DNA of 58,508 bases from Gyrodactylus bullatarudis (Eukaryota; Platyhelminthes; Monogenea; Gyrodactylidea; Gyrodactylidae): positions 1 to 58,508 of the forward strand of contig SSNU01000014.1 in assembly GCA_012064415.1 (NCBI GenBank). The letters are read 5' to 3'. The position numbers and the translations under genes are program-made. Each line of letters begins with the position of its first letter. Positions within the stretch are counted from its first letter, which is position 1. Of the stretch, positions 1 through 11,737 are shown piece after piece. The notes below the pieces were generated by a model. It was given only the letters and a program-made list of their open reading frames with translations, made no database searches and had not been told where the DNA came from.

Positions 1-507
1 TTTTTAATAATTTCATAAAGCATGCGGTGAATAAGAAATAAACAAAACTCAATACCTAATCTATAATTTAGTTTAAATTTGATACATTTTCGTGTAAATT
101 TGATTTTGAAGACGATTTTTGAGCAAAATAAGAAAAAAATTTATAGTTGTGTTATCGCCATCTAATGGTGGTTTTTAGATAGTATTTGATATGCTTATTA
201 ATATTTGAATAAAACTTTTGCGTTTGGTTACCCATATAAAAATATAAGGAGGGGGGCAAACGTTCTCTAATTTAGCCTATTTCTGACCCCACGTAGATTT
301 TTGAAGTGTTTAGTGATCTTTATGAAATTCTGATTTAGAAATTTCTTCTCTAAGTAATCTGAATTTTTCAAAGAGGTTAGCCTTGACTGTATAGACATAA
401 TTTGTATTGTTTCTAATAAAAAATATGTTACCGAATAAGATACATCTTCAAAACAAATAGAATGTTTACGAATGAATCGAAAGATCTTTTAAATTATTAA
501 AAATCAT
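1..507. other. Non-coding AT-rich sequence
   Basis: I see no gene, RNA or repeat boundary that I can support here. A short G-run lies near 250. Confidence 0.4.
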
Positions 508-922
508 TTCGGGGTATACAAGTTCAGATGTCCTTGCAAAGCTGAGTACATTGGACATACAACGAGAAGATTAGAGGACAGAGTAGAAGAACACCTCTAT
601 ACAGGTAACACAGCCGTTAGAGATCATGTCAAGGTATGTGAAAAAAAAACTTTCCCCATCAAACTTTTACATCCTTTATAGATAAAATGGGAAGAACGTC
701 AACGATTTGAAAACTGCTGAAGCTTTCTACATTAAGAAGGAACATCCTATTCTATGTAAACAAAAGAAAATAGTTAAACCATTGGGTCTAAACTGCCCTA
801 ATGTTAACAGAAGTTCCAACCAATTACAGATAAGCAGCCAACCTGGAGAATCCAGCAAGAGAAATAGGAACTCAAATGGTGTATCCAACAACAACAAAAT
901 TACAAAATATTTTAGCCAGTAG
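508..922 (+). pseudogene. GIY-YIG endonuclease relic of a Penelope-like element
   Basis: From 508 the plus strand reads GVYKFRCPC, then EYIGHT, then RLEDRVEEHL. This is the GIY-YIG nuclease core: a GVY variant of GIY, the YIG box, and the conserved Arg plus E-H helix. The frame stops at 678-680. The C-terminal part of the domain (EAFYIKKEHPILC) continues in another frame from about 707 to a stop at 920-922, so at least one frameshift breaks it. GIY-YIG domains with a Cys-x-Cys next to the GIY strand are typical of the endonuclease at the C terminus of Penelope-like retroelements. No reverse transcriptase was recognised next to it, so this is a truncated, dead 3' fragment. It differs in sequence from the GIY-YIG unit near 11.5 kb and so comes from another lineage. 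Confidence 0.75.
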
Positions 923-3324
923 AACCTTTGCCAAATGAGATCAAAGATTATTTTAGACTTGAACCAATTTTTATTATTCTATTATTATTGTGATGAAGAC
1001 AAATTTGAAAAAGATTTTTATACAATTTTATCATACAATTACAATTCCCTAAAATATAGCGCTTATTCCTCACTTTTCGGCATCCTTTTTTCTTCAATAT
1101 TGAAAATATTAAAACTTGTTGTGTGTATACTTTATAGTAGATATATAAATATAATAATCGTGTTTGTGAATGGTGCTAGTTCTAGAAATTCTAGAATTAC
1201 ATTTAGAATTTTGTATTTGTATTTAGAATTTTATTCTTTTCCATGTCTTCCAAGGCTTCTGAGGAACTTGATAATTAAGATTTGTTTATGAGAAATTACT
1301 AATTGACTAAGAATTTAAAGTTAGTTGAGAATTTAATTCTGTTATAAAATCTTGATATTCACCTAAATTCCTTTTGATAAATTTTTCTCCCACATTCATC
1401 AAAAATTGGAAATCATCATTGATTGGCATTACTTTTGTCCAAAATAATAATCATTTATGTAACAGACTTTCGAAATATCATTTCTGTATTTGATGTTACG
1501 ATTCATGACTATTGGGAGACCTGGGGGGAAGAGAATTAAATTTATGAATAGGTGTGACATTGTTCTTTATACCATTCAACGCATAATTAATTGCTCAACA
1601 TAGTGATTCTAATTATAATTATTATTCGGTTAAATTGCTTTTCTAAATTGATTTTACTGAAAAACTACTTTTAATTCTACTACTAATTCTCGTTTTATAG
1701 ACGAAAATGATACATTTTTAAACTCAAATTGAACAAAGTAAACCAAAATCCAATCATGTGTATCAAATATTTGTATTTCCTGAAAGAAAGAAGTATTTTT
1801 AATAAATTTTTAAAGCATTCAAGGGTGTTGAAGATATTTAGGAATTATGTTGGCTACTCTCAGCAAGATAATTTTTCTTCAAAAAATTCCATTTTTTCGA
1901 ACATTGAGCCAAATTTTTTTTACTGAATTGAAAGTGGGAGGGTGATCAAGAGAGGTTTTTTAGAATCAGAATTAGGCGAGAAAATCAGTGGAATCTGTTC
2001 TACTGCTTCACTTGACAATCATTTAGAAGTTGAATTTTGATTTCTTGATAATGAAATCTTGACAATTCTGAATCTCTCAAAATAGGTGGATTTTTCTAAA
2101 GTTTAATGACAATATTCAACTCTCTGGTCTAATTCTGACCCAGTCTCTCATTATTAAATCAATTAAACTTTTCCGTTCAAAGTTCGAAGGATGTGATTTT
2201 AGCGCTAAATCAAAAATTGAAAAAAAAACCTTACTTTTCTTGAAAATAATATTTTTCTTTAATAATAATCAGGAATCCTAAACTATTTATCAAATTCTAA
2301 TGTTTGATGAAAAATTGAAATTTTTGTAAAAATCATAGATTCCCAATTTCACCTTCGTTGCTTTATGTGCTAGATTTACAAATGAAATAAATCAGAACCA
2401 AGAGATTATTGAACTAATTCCTGGAATTTACATCGTACATAATTTAGAAAATACAAGAATGTTTTTCACTCACGCACATTCATCTTAATCCTTGAGTGTC
2501 TTCATTGGAAATATCAAACAAAATTGATTCAAATTAAATAAATACCACCAGACACCAGAAAAGGAGAGATGCCTTCTTTTCCTCACCAAACAGACATTCC
2601 CAATAAGTGATGTATGAAGAAGAATCAAAATATGCCAAGCAATAATGATATTTCTTGAAATACCGTCTTTGAACTGAATTCTGTTTTTGATTGAGAATAT
2701 CAGATCCTGTTAGATTTTTCCTAGCAATCGGTAACTGTTCCCATCTTAATTTTTTTCATTCTTGTGTTTTCAGGGCCCATTATGCACTATGGTCAAATTG
2801 ATTTTGAGGAACAGAGAAAGGAATCTTGGAACTGGCTGCTAAACCTTATTCTTTTAATTTTTGGCAGATGTTTATAAACTGAAAAGTCTTATGCTTCTAA
2901 CAGTTTATCACAACTTACCCTATTAGTCTGAAAGAAATATCCTATCTAGATACAAGTGCAAAACAATGTCGAACTTTCAAATGATTTTAGATACTAATTT
3001 TTCAAAACAGTTCGATGATATAAGAATTATCATGCTGTAGTATCTTTTTTCGAGTTACAAGACAAAAATATTAGACAAATTTCCTCTTTAATTTGATAAG
3101 AGGTGATAAATTCTGTGAAATTAAATTTAAAAAACTTTCAGGTTTATATGAATTGATCATTGTTACAGTTTGACATGAGAATTTACTATTTTTTCAAAAA
3201 ACTCAATATCTTTCTCCAAATAGTCATAATTTTGGCTCAAAATTTTCACCGATTTCTACATTGTAATCATTCAAAACAACCAGTGAGTAGGTGGTGTCAA
3301 ATCCATGGGAGTGTTGAGTATTAG
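923..3324. other. Non-coding sequence, nothing recognised
   Basis: The short open frames here (for example 935-1291) have low-complexity, Tyr/Phe/Ile-rich translations expected from AT-rich DNA. I recognise no domain, RNA gene or clear repeat boundary. Confidence 0.4.
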
Positions 3325-3490
3325 GAGATGAGTTTGGGTTGTGGTGGTTAGAAGTGTTGCCTCACGACATTGAAGACCCATATTCGAATCCTGGGTATGT
3401 TGTACTGACGTGTTCTAATAAGGACGAAACGCGTCTACACCTGTCATCGTGAGTTGAATATTATTTGAATTATTATTATTATTATTATAT
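3325..3490 (+). repeat. tRNA-derived SINE with hammerhead-like segment
   Basis: A tRNA-like head has an A-box-like stretch near 3340-3352 (GTGGTGGTTAGAAG) and a strong B-box-like TTCGAATCC at 3383-3391, spaced as in a Pol III internal promoter. A body of about 50 bp follows, then an ATT-rich microsatellite tail to about 3490. Head, body and simple-repeat tail together are typical of a SINE mobilised by LINE machinery. The body contains a hammerhead-ribozyme-like core (separate entry). I could not fix the 5' end or find a target duplication. It is not a functional tRNA gene, because the cloverleaf is incomplete. Confidence 0.65.
3401..3439 (+). ncRNA. Hammerhead-ribozyme-like motif in the SINE
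   Basis: CTGACGT (3405-3411) is followed by a stem II hairpin, GTTC (3412-3415), loop TAATAA, GGAC (3422-3425), then GAAAC (3426-3430) and GCGTC (3431-3435). This matches the hammerhead order CUGANGA, stem II, GAAA, short stem III, GUC. Stem I can form between TGTA (3401-3404) and TACA (3436-3439), and cleavage would fall after C3435. One core base differs (T instead of A at the last position of the first box), so this copy may be inactive. Stem III is the palindrome ACGCGT, as in minimal hammerheads that work as dimers. Hammerheads inside Pol III-type SINE repeats are known from schistosomes (Sm-alpha); the assignment here is by pattern only. Confidence 0.6.
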
Positions 3491-3582
3491 GGAATTGACA
3501 CTTGCTTATCCGAATTTCTAACATCTAGGTTTTGAGAAGACAATCTCCATCAAGTTAGAGTTCATATGAATTTAGTAATTAC

Positions 3583-4024
3583 TAGAGCACCAAATTTGCC
3601 ACTTTTTGTGAAAAATTTAATACGGAAAAATTTTTTACTAATCAATTATTTCTAATCATCTTCTGATTGGTTACATCTGCATGCGTAATGAATGATTTCC
3701 TTGGTCAATACAATGTGTACGTATGTTTGTATTACATATATCCATGTATGAAATCAATACATCTCTTTCATTTGGTACCAAGTGTAGACTGAGAATCAAT
3801 CTCATTGGTTGACTGCGTGAGTGGGGTACTACTCTAAACAAAATTCAAAGTCTAGCATGGTCGCCATTGTTTCGTTTTCATTCATGTCAGCTTTATAATT
3901 GTGTAAAAAAACTAGTGTAAATTTACTAGTAAGTAGTTAAATATAACACGAAAATTTTACTATTTTGGAAAGTGCCACTTTTTGCCACTTTACGACAATT
4001 TCGTGCCACTTTTTAAGTGCTCTA
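3583..4024. mobile_element. hAT-type MITE with 8-bp target duplication
   Basis: The 442-bp element begins TAGAGCACCAAATTTG and ends with the inverted counterpart GTGCTCTA. It is flanked by identical 8-bp duplications GTAATTAC (3575-3582 and 4025-4032), which fit the hAT target preference nTnnnnAn. The termini resemble those of the hAT elements in the nidogen-like gene (TAGRGC-YCAA). Internal copies of GTGCCACTTTTT lie near the right end. There is no coding capacity, so it is non-autonomous. Confidence 0.8.
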
Positions 4025-4088
4025 GTAATTACCTGGGATCAGACTTTGCTAGTAAGTTACTTCTCATCTTCCTGTCAACTAGCTTTAG

Positions 4089-6690
4089 AGAAAGTTGAAA
4101 AACAGATTAGCGAAAAAACCATTTGAGATAAGTTTAGATTCAAAACTATAGAATTGTTCACTAAGTGTTATTTTCAATTTTATTTCTGAATCTGGCATCG
4201 TAGTCCAATCAAAATGTACCTTGTTTAGATATGCAAGTACGAAATTAACAGAAATCAAGTCTGACATCCTCATACAATAGTTAAGAATTATAATTTGTAT
4301 TATTATTATTTAAGTGAGAAAGACAAAATATTTTTGTTTTCAATTTTTCTAAGGGAAAATTAGAGTTGGAAAGAATACGTCGATGTACTTTGGATATCCT
4401 TCAAATCTGTTTTTGATATCAAATGATAGTGTTGTTTGTCTAAAAATTGGTGAAAAATTGAATTTCATGTAAATTGAAAGGTTTCTTTAACATGGAATAT
4501 GTAAAATTTGTCTAATATATTAAAATAATTGAAGATATAAGAATGAATAGTTGCTTCATCGGTTTTATTTTTCCAATTAGTCCAATAAAAGTTTGATAAA
4601 AGTTAAAATCAAATAAAAGTTGTCAATTATAATTTAACGACAAAAAACCCTTTCGATATTATTTCACAGAAATCTAAAAAAAACTATAATTTTCGAATCA
4701 AATCGAGTTATTTTTGAAAAAAAATCTTAACTGATCACGTGTAACACAAAATTTGGATGAATGTCAGAAAACACTGAAACATCAAGGGAAAATAAATTAT
4801 GAATAGTTTCAAGAAATCTTGATTTATTTTTGTCAAAGAAAATAACTTTTATTATTCCAGCCAAGAATTTGATCTCTGGAACAAGTTTCATAATTCAGAT
4901 TGGAACAAACACCTCCATAGTCAAAGACACGCTTATTGATACAATGATCAAATTCACAGTCAGTATATTAAAACCATAATCAGGGATATACAAAATTTAA
5001 GGATGTCTGAAGATTGTCAACATCTGAAATTAATTTACGAATGCAAAAATGTAAAGATTTTTCCTCGAAACCTCTTCACATAAGAAAGAAACTAACCAAA
5101 ATGGCTATCTAACATGTACTTTGAATGGTGGATAAAACATGAATTGCCTTTACAAGCATGTGTTTGAATATATATCAGATAAATAATAGAATTATTATTT
5201 GACGGAAACTTTGATCTGAATCTTATCAAATTCTTTATTGTAGAATAATGAATAATTGAGATTTTTATTTACATTTAATTCGTTTCTTGGCAATAAATGT
5301 CCATGAGGAAATTATGGACGCTTATCTAATATCGTATTGTCTAATTTCAAAAGTAAACATCCATGATTTCAATTTCACTTTTTCTTTTATTCTTGCCCTT
5401 GAAGAAGACTTGTAAAATTAGAAGTTATATGCTACAGTCGGTTGCTAAACTGGAGCGTAATACCGTGAAAAATAGAAAATCAAAATTTTTGATGAATTTA
5501 GTTTTACGTTTAACTCGTGTTTTCAAGCGTAAAATTTAGAAGTGAAAAAAGATTCTCTACTAATTAGGAGTCAAGTTTTATTAACAATTTATTTGGAGGA
5601 TCAGGTAGATCTCAAAGTGTTTGAAAAAACCATTGTATTTAAAAAACAAGGTCCTCTTTCAGAGAATCAAAAAAATTCATAATTAATCCATAATCGGAAA
5701 AAAAATTGATTAAATGATTATTTTCAGATACAGTACTGCACTTCATGTTCTATTAACTTCTCAATCAACCTTGTATCTCGCTTGGTAGTAACCAATTTCC
5801 TGTAACTGTATTTCCTATGTAATCCTCAAATATTTTACCATTTTCTCCTGGAGTTAAAGAAAAACGATTCGGAATATTTATTCGAAAAATGATAAGTCTC
5901 TAATTGGAATGAGGCCAAAAAAACTCGATAATTCTATCAAACCATACATCTAATAAAATAGCATTTATCCTCAATCGATGAGCGTAATCTTTTTGAAAAG
6001 GAATATTCCTTTATCGAAACGAGAGATGATGCATACGAAAAATCAATGCCGACCTGATCAGGTTTGGAAAAAATTCTTCTTTTCATCGTCAAATTCCATC
6101 AATATAGAAAATCACACACAGAAAAAAAACAAAATATCTAATACTGACGATGATGAATCAGATTTCCCCTCGCAGAAATTTTCCCAAATATGCATATTAT
6201 TTTTATTTAATCAGTCATGGCATCTTGAGATTTTTCTTTTAATTTTCTCAGATATGAAACCAAACTCTTCACATAGACTCTTGAAACATTAATGACTTGT
6301 TCAGTTATTTTAAATTGGTTTTGAGCAACTCTAGTTTGAATAGGCTGAAAATAAAATGATGATTCCTAGCGAGCATTTAGAATTTATAAACAAGATGACG
6401 TCAGAAGATTGTCTTGATATTGCTGATAGAATAACAATTTTAATATAAAATGCACTTTTACTGTTGAATGAAACCTGTTTATGTCTGCAAGTTATCTTTA
6501 CCATAATATTTGAAATTTAGTTCAGTTTTACCGTTTAAACCATCTACACAATTATTATAAGAGATTCATGACTTTATATTCCAAATCAATCAACGAAACT
6601 TATTGCTGAAATGTTTAAGTTGCCTGATTTACTCGGACATTTGAAAGTCAGGTAAATTTGTTAGTGACAAGTTGTTACTCGGTTTCAATA
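4089..6690. other. Non-coding sequence, nothing recognised
   Basis: The stretch just upstream (about 4060-4088) ends in TCAACTAGCTTTAG, the terminus shared with a foldback repeat family seen elsewhere in the window. Beyond it I see no gene. The open frames at 4085-4273 (minus) and 5978-6292 (plus) have no recognisable similarity or flanking splice context. Confidence 0.35.
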
Positions 6691-7026
6691 TTATCTGATA
6701 GTCTCAAGAATCCTGTGAATCGTGTTACAAATAATAAAGGTCATGAAAAATTCAAAATTAAGATAAATGGGAAAAGTAAACTGATCCTGGTGTAAAAGAT
6801 CAGCTTTTCCCATTAACCTCAACTTGTGTTATTGTAGCGCTCTGATTCCTTCCTTGAAATATTACTCAAGAATAAATAACAACAGATATTGTATTTGCGT
6901 ATCTTACAACTTGTTGATAGAACCAATGAATATGGCCTCTCATTAAGGCAAAAGTAGTTCAAGATTTTTGTAATTTGATTTTATTCATGTAACAAGATTC
7001 CCGGGATTCCTGAGACTATCAGATAA
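6691..7026. repeat. Short inverted-repeat (MITE-like) element
   Basis: TTATCTGATAGTCTCAAGAA at 6691-6710 (arm to 6713) is repeated in inverted orientation at 7004-7026, about 23 bp with one mismatch, enclosing some 290 bp without coding potential. A related partial copy, TCTTGAGACTATCAAGG, follows near 7053. The superfamily cannot be assigned because no clear target duplication is visible. Confidence 0.45.
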
Positions 7027-9180
7027 CCTTGAAAGTAAAATTTTTGACTGAGTCTTGAGACTATCAAGGATAACAAGATTTCTTATTACCCCATGCAATA
7101 AAAGCTCTTTCTAGTACATAATAAAATTGAATTCTATAGTATTTCCCTCTATAATAAAAGTTGGACAAAACTGTAATAAGCACTTTATCATTGACATATC
7201 TAATAAATAAATAATAACTGAGAATTTGGCTTATAATGAGAGCATAGTTTTGAATCTCTCTCATTTAGAAAGATATGCATAGGCAATGCAGAATAGCGCT
7301 TGGTTAAAACAATATTATAGAGGATTTATTTATTCGCTAAATTTTCATCTGTCCTTTTGTGCTTGGGATGTTTTGTTTTAATAATGAGGAGAATTACCAA
7401 TAACAAGTTATCAATAGCCCATCTTGAAATTTTCAATATTCATAATTATAATTAAATTCGATGTAATCGACTTTCAGATACGCTTCATACTCAGTTTAAA
7501 GATTATCTCTTGTTACGTGAAAATCAAAATTTACCTTTTGCAGAGCATTTCAGAGATTATATTTTGAAATTAGGTAATTTCGCTTAGGTCTTTGGTTGGA
7601 GATTTATTTAAAAGAAGTCAGAAACTTTTCGAAAATGAATTTATTTCTTTCAAATTTATACATTTGGTTCCAAAACTGACTGAGTTGTGAAACATTGGAA
7701 ATCTTCCGCAGTTTTGCCTTCTCAACCTATTGACAACTCATAGGTCAAGATAATCGAACTTTTCAATCATACTTTCTTCATCCTAATCTAAAAAGTACCT
7801 TTTAAAAATATCCTGAAATAAGTGAATATATAATATATCCAGGTTACAATATGGTTTTTATATCTGACTTGGATTAAAATGAAACCAAATTTATTTTAAA
7901 AATAAGTACATTAAAATAAATGTGGTTCACAAAAATAATTTTGGTTTCATTTTAATAGAGGGATTTTCGACTCTTGATAACCAGAAGGGGTATTTGCAGA
8001 ATTGGTTATCCAGACATTCGCATTTGCAGATATGGTTACATTGTGTTTATATCTGCAAAATTAGATTTTAATCCTGCTCAAGCTATTCACCATTTTTATT
8101 CAATAAAACTATAGCATCAAACTAAAACTATTTTATTGTTGTTCTTTGACATGTTTTAATGCAAGACCAATGAAGAAACAATTTGAAAATAAGGAAGATA
8201 GAAGAGGGTGTTCATTCGTGATATCCTTTGGATTCTTTAAAAAATACATATTGAATAAATACAGAACATATTCGAATATTCTGTAAAAAAATCTCAAGAT
8301 GTCGGCTCAGATCTGGTTTTGATCATCCATTTCTTTTATTCCTCGGATATTAATGTACAGTTAAGAATTTGCACATTTTTTACATTTCATAAGAAAAAAT
8401 AATCAGGTGCATAAGAGAGCTATAACTGTGAATTACTTTGCAAAAGTCCAAACTGGGTTGCTTGATGATTTGTAGTAGATGATGAAATGTTATTTTTTTC
8501 TTTGAAAAATTAGAAGAAATTTAATTTTTCTCCGTAATTTTATGATTGATATTTTATTAGATACCATTTTTTACATTTTTATTATTTCAAATAAATATTT
8601 CAATGTAATATCAGAATAAATCTGTGTCTGAAAGACCAAAAATAAAAACTTTTTCCTATATTTACTATAAATATTTTATTCTTTTTCTTGTAGTTTTTGT
8701 CTGATCTCAAACACGAAAAATTTTCAAACGATAAATTTCAATGAGATATTTTCCATGTCTAGGCATTCTTACTTTCAATGATGAGATTAAAGAAAAGTTT
8801 AATCAGTGTAAAGGTGACATGAAACTATGATTAAAATTGGAAAATGAAAAATTTAATTCCCCATCAACAATAAACCTATCCTGAACTTGATTATCTATAA
8901 TTGTTAGAGAATGTCATATATGAACAAGTTCAGTATTTTATAGGTACTATTAAATTAAATCTTCTAAAAAACTAATAAACAGTCCAGCACCTATACAAAG
9001 GTTATACAAAGGTTCGTTCTAGGTGCTTTGGTAATGTATCCCATAGGTTTCTCTTATTTGGTTACAGCTTACAGATGGATCCCACCGTTACTAGTACGAA
9101 AGAAACTTTCAGAGCATCAAGAAATAATCAAAGTGTACATTTTTGGTAGACATACACGAGCATTTCGTCCTTTAAATTAA
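7027..9180. other. Non-coding sequence with one small hairpin
   Basis: A perfect 17-bp inverted repeat, ATTAAAATGAAACCAAA, occupies 7873-7889 and 7940-7956. I recognise nothing else. Confidence 0.4.
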
Positions 9181-9510
9181 GATGGCAATTTTGATTTCTA
9201 GATTATTTTTACTACTCGCAAATCTTTGAGATTTTCATGATCTTATTTGGTGATAATCGACCTCCTTGTCTGATCGCGATGATAAAAAACAAATTTTGAT
9301 CACATTCATAAATTGAAATCAACAAGAATTTGCAACTCAAAGTGAAAAATAAAATGGAAATTTGGCGCTAACTAAAACTTTGAATTTTCCCATAATTTCC
9401 TTAAGAATTTTTCTTTTCTAATATCTTTTTCTTCAAATGGTACAAACGGACCTTATCTAGTTCTTCGTTAGATATTTTTATAAATCATAAATTCCCATCC
9501 TAACTAGGGG
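9181..9510. repeat. Degenerate half-copy of the foldback repeat family
   Basis: This stretch follows, block by block, the right arm of the foldback element at 18788-19504. It has a TTTTGATCAC-like segment, AAATCAACAAGAATTT, GGAAATTTGGCGCTA, a run ending TTTCCTTAA, then AAATTCCCATCC followed by TAACTAG. It is diverged and has no opposing arm. Confidence 0.5.
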
Positions 9511-10539
9511 TAATTTTAATAAAAGATCTTTTATAAAAAATTAGAATACCAATCTTTTTCCAAAACCTTCTCTTGACATTTCAAGTAACTTCTTTTAACC
9601 GATTGAATTCACTATTAATATTAAGACCAAGAAATGAAAACTAAGTCCCAGATAGACCAAATTCTGTATTTTAAAACTTAAATCCTACTTATACGAATAA
9701 AATATAATCAAAATGTTCTTTTCTATGATCAGAAAATCCAACTAATAATAATAAATAATGATCCGATAAATATTTTCCTGTCTGGTTAGGCTATATCCTG
9801 CTACTCTGCCTGTATTCTCCGTATTGTTTTCCTAGATAAATACGATAAAAAGTCATAAATCAACATTCTTAAAAAAACAATAAGACATTCGCATGCTCCT
9901 CATTGGAAAACAAAACTATGAACGAGAGAGGTAGAAACTTGGAAAAGAGGTTTTTAGACATTTCCAAATTCTAGATTTTCTCTCTGTATTATAAAGGTAA
10001 TAACGCAAATTCATGAACGAGGTTAAATGTGGAATATTTATTCAGGGATAGAATTTTTTTCACATATATTTTCCCATAATCATCCACCCTTATAGTAGTT
10101 TAAGTTGATTTTTATTGGTCAATTACCCTTGCGTCTGGTATACAGAAATTATAAGTAAAGCCCAGATTCAAATTATTACCCCTATGACGATATATTCTGT
10201 TTAATCATCGAAAACTCCTATAAGATATGAGACTAAATACTCTATTCAAAGCTACTGAAATACCATTTTGGTTTGAAACTAGGTTGTAGATTTGTATTCA
10301 GTAAAAACAAAGACCTCTCCTTATAAAAGTAAAATTTTAAGTAAATGATGGGTCAAAATTTTTGACACAAAGTAAAATATTCACCTGTTTCTATGAGTTA
10401 TTCTCAACGTACTAAAGCTAGTTGATCATTTTTAGAGTCCCATAATAAAATAAACACATAAAAATGTTGTAAGGAAAAAAGTTTAATCAAGTCAAAGTAA
10501 TGATTTTCGAAAATGCACCAAAATTCTCCTTGATCAGAG

Positions 10540-10690
10540 TTTGATCTCAAAATTATTATTGATTTCAAAGAATTGAAGCGATTGAATACCGAAGATTGGG
10601 ATTAAGATCAGCCAAAAATTCCGAATTTGACCATAGAAGTACCAAAAGACCCATGATTTCAATGAAAAGTTAAAGGATTTCTTGATACCT
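10540..10690. repeat. Fragment related to an intronic foldback element
   Basis: Blocks such as TTGAAGCGATTGAATACCGAA, TTCCGAATTTGA and CCCATGATTTCA parallel blocks of the foldback at 34214-34639. The LINE fragment begins right after, so it may have inserted into an older copy. Confidence 0.35.
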
Positions 10691-11098
10691 AATTTTGTTA
10701 TTCTCTGAAAAATGTTTAGATGGAAAATTGAGAAAGCTACTGAGGGTGTCCTCTTTAAGTTCATTGAAGAATCAAAATTCGTCTTCAAGGTGAAAAACTC
10801 CCTTGATATTATTAAAATCAACTACAACTTCTCGCTACTTAAAGATTCACTCGAGTCCATGGGGCTCTATATTAATAGAGATAAAAGCAAAATAATGCTC
10901 CCATTGGGTCTCCCTACAACCCTCCTTGAATCGCTTCTACTTCCTGGAGAAATTGTCTCCTTTACTTCTGATTTAGGTTTCGGTATAAATCACAAGCTTA
11001 AATTAAATCCATACTCAAATATACCTAAAATTAGTTTTATAATAAAATTTATTAAAACTTAGGTCAATATTAGAATTCTCAGCCATGGTCATCCAAAC

Positions 11099-11134
11099 GT
11101 TTCGACGGTGATTGTCTTCACACGCCTTCTTCAG
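11099..11134 (-). ncRNA. Hammerhead-like motif at Penelope-like terminus
   Basis: On the minus strand CTGAAGA (11134-11128) is followed, after one extra A, by a hairpin GGCGTGTG (11126-11119), an 8-nt loop and CACCGTC (11110-11104), then GAAAC (11103-11099). The stem has 7 pairs with one bulge and one G-U. CTGAAGA, hairpin, GAAAC is the arrangement of hammerhead motifs reported in terminal repeats of Penelope-like elements. The extra A and the unproven stems I and III make activity uncertain. The inverted right arm begins directly beyond this motif. Confidence 0.45.
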
Positions 11135-11302
11135 TGGTACGACAAGTTAATCAAAAACAAAATACTATTTATATACTTTCATGATCTCATACCTATCGAT
11201 TTTGTCCAATCAGATGAGAGAAAAGAATAATACAAGAGGCTGACCTATGATAATAAAGTATTGATAATCAGAGAAGAATAGGGGTATAATTTTTCATCAG
11301 AT

Positions 11303-11737
11303 TTAATTTAACTTCCTTCTTTTGCCAAAAAGCTGAATCCAACACTGCTCAATGTTCACTTCACCAACATTTCCATTAAAAGTATCATTATTGCCAATTT
11401 CAAGAGCTTCATGAATTAACCTCTTTCTAAAGTTTTTTTGTACACTAAGAATTTTAACCTCCTCAAATTTAATTTTATGCCCATTATTGTTAAGCACATG
11501 TTGAAACACATGCGACTTATTATCATTTCTTAAAATACTGTTCTTATGTTCTTTGATTCTTGTCTTAAAATTTCTACCAGTTTGACCAATATAACTTTTA
11601 TCACAGCTACACTTTAATTTGTAAATACCACAGCCTTCAAGAATGTTATTTTCATTTTTAGAAATTTTATCAACAAGACTTATATTATTTTTAAAAACAA
11701 CCTTAAAATTATGTTTGTTATAAATTTTAGATAACAA
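11303..11737 (-). pseudogene. GIY-YIG endonuclease domain (Penelope-like)
   Basis: The 144-residue frame contains CGIYKLKC, then SYIGQTGRNFKTRIKEH, then HVFQHVLNNNGH and an EALEIG helix. These are the GIY strand, YIG box, conserved Arg, E-H helix and C-terminal Glu of the GIY-YIG nuclease that Penelope-like elements use to nick target DNA. The frame stays open upstream towards the inverted arm near 11860 (residues such as HGHPNNKFYSPKN) but has no ATG. The listed start is an internal Leu codon and the protein is N-terminally truncated with no RT. The domain itself is intact and could be recently inserted. It is not a host gene. Confidence 0.8.

Noticed and set aside
935..1291. 118-codon open frame after the GIY-YIG relic
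   Set aside because: The translation is Tyr/Phe/Ile/Leu-rich with no domain pattern, as expected from AT-rich noise.
3340..3391. A functional tRNA gene
   Set aside because: A- and B-box-like blocks are present but no complete cloverleaf can be drawn, and a repeat tail follows.
5978..6292. 104-codon open frame
   Set aside because: It has no recognisable motif, no splice context and no repeat relation.
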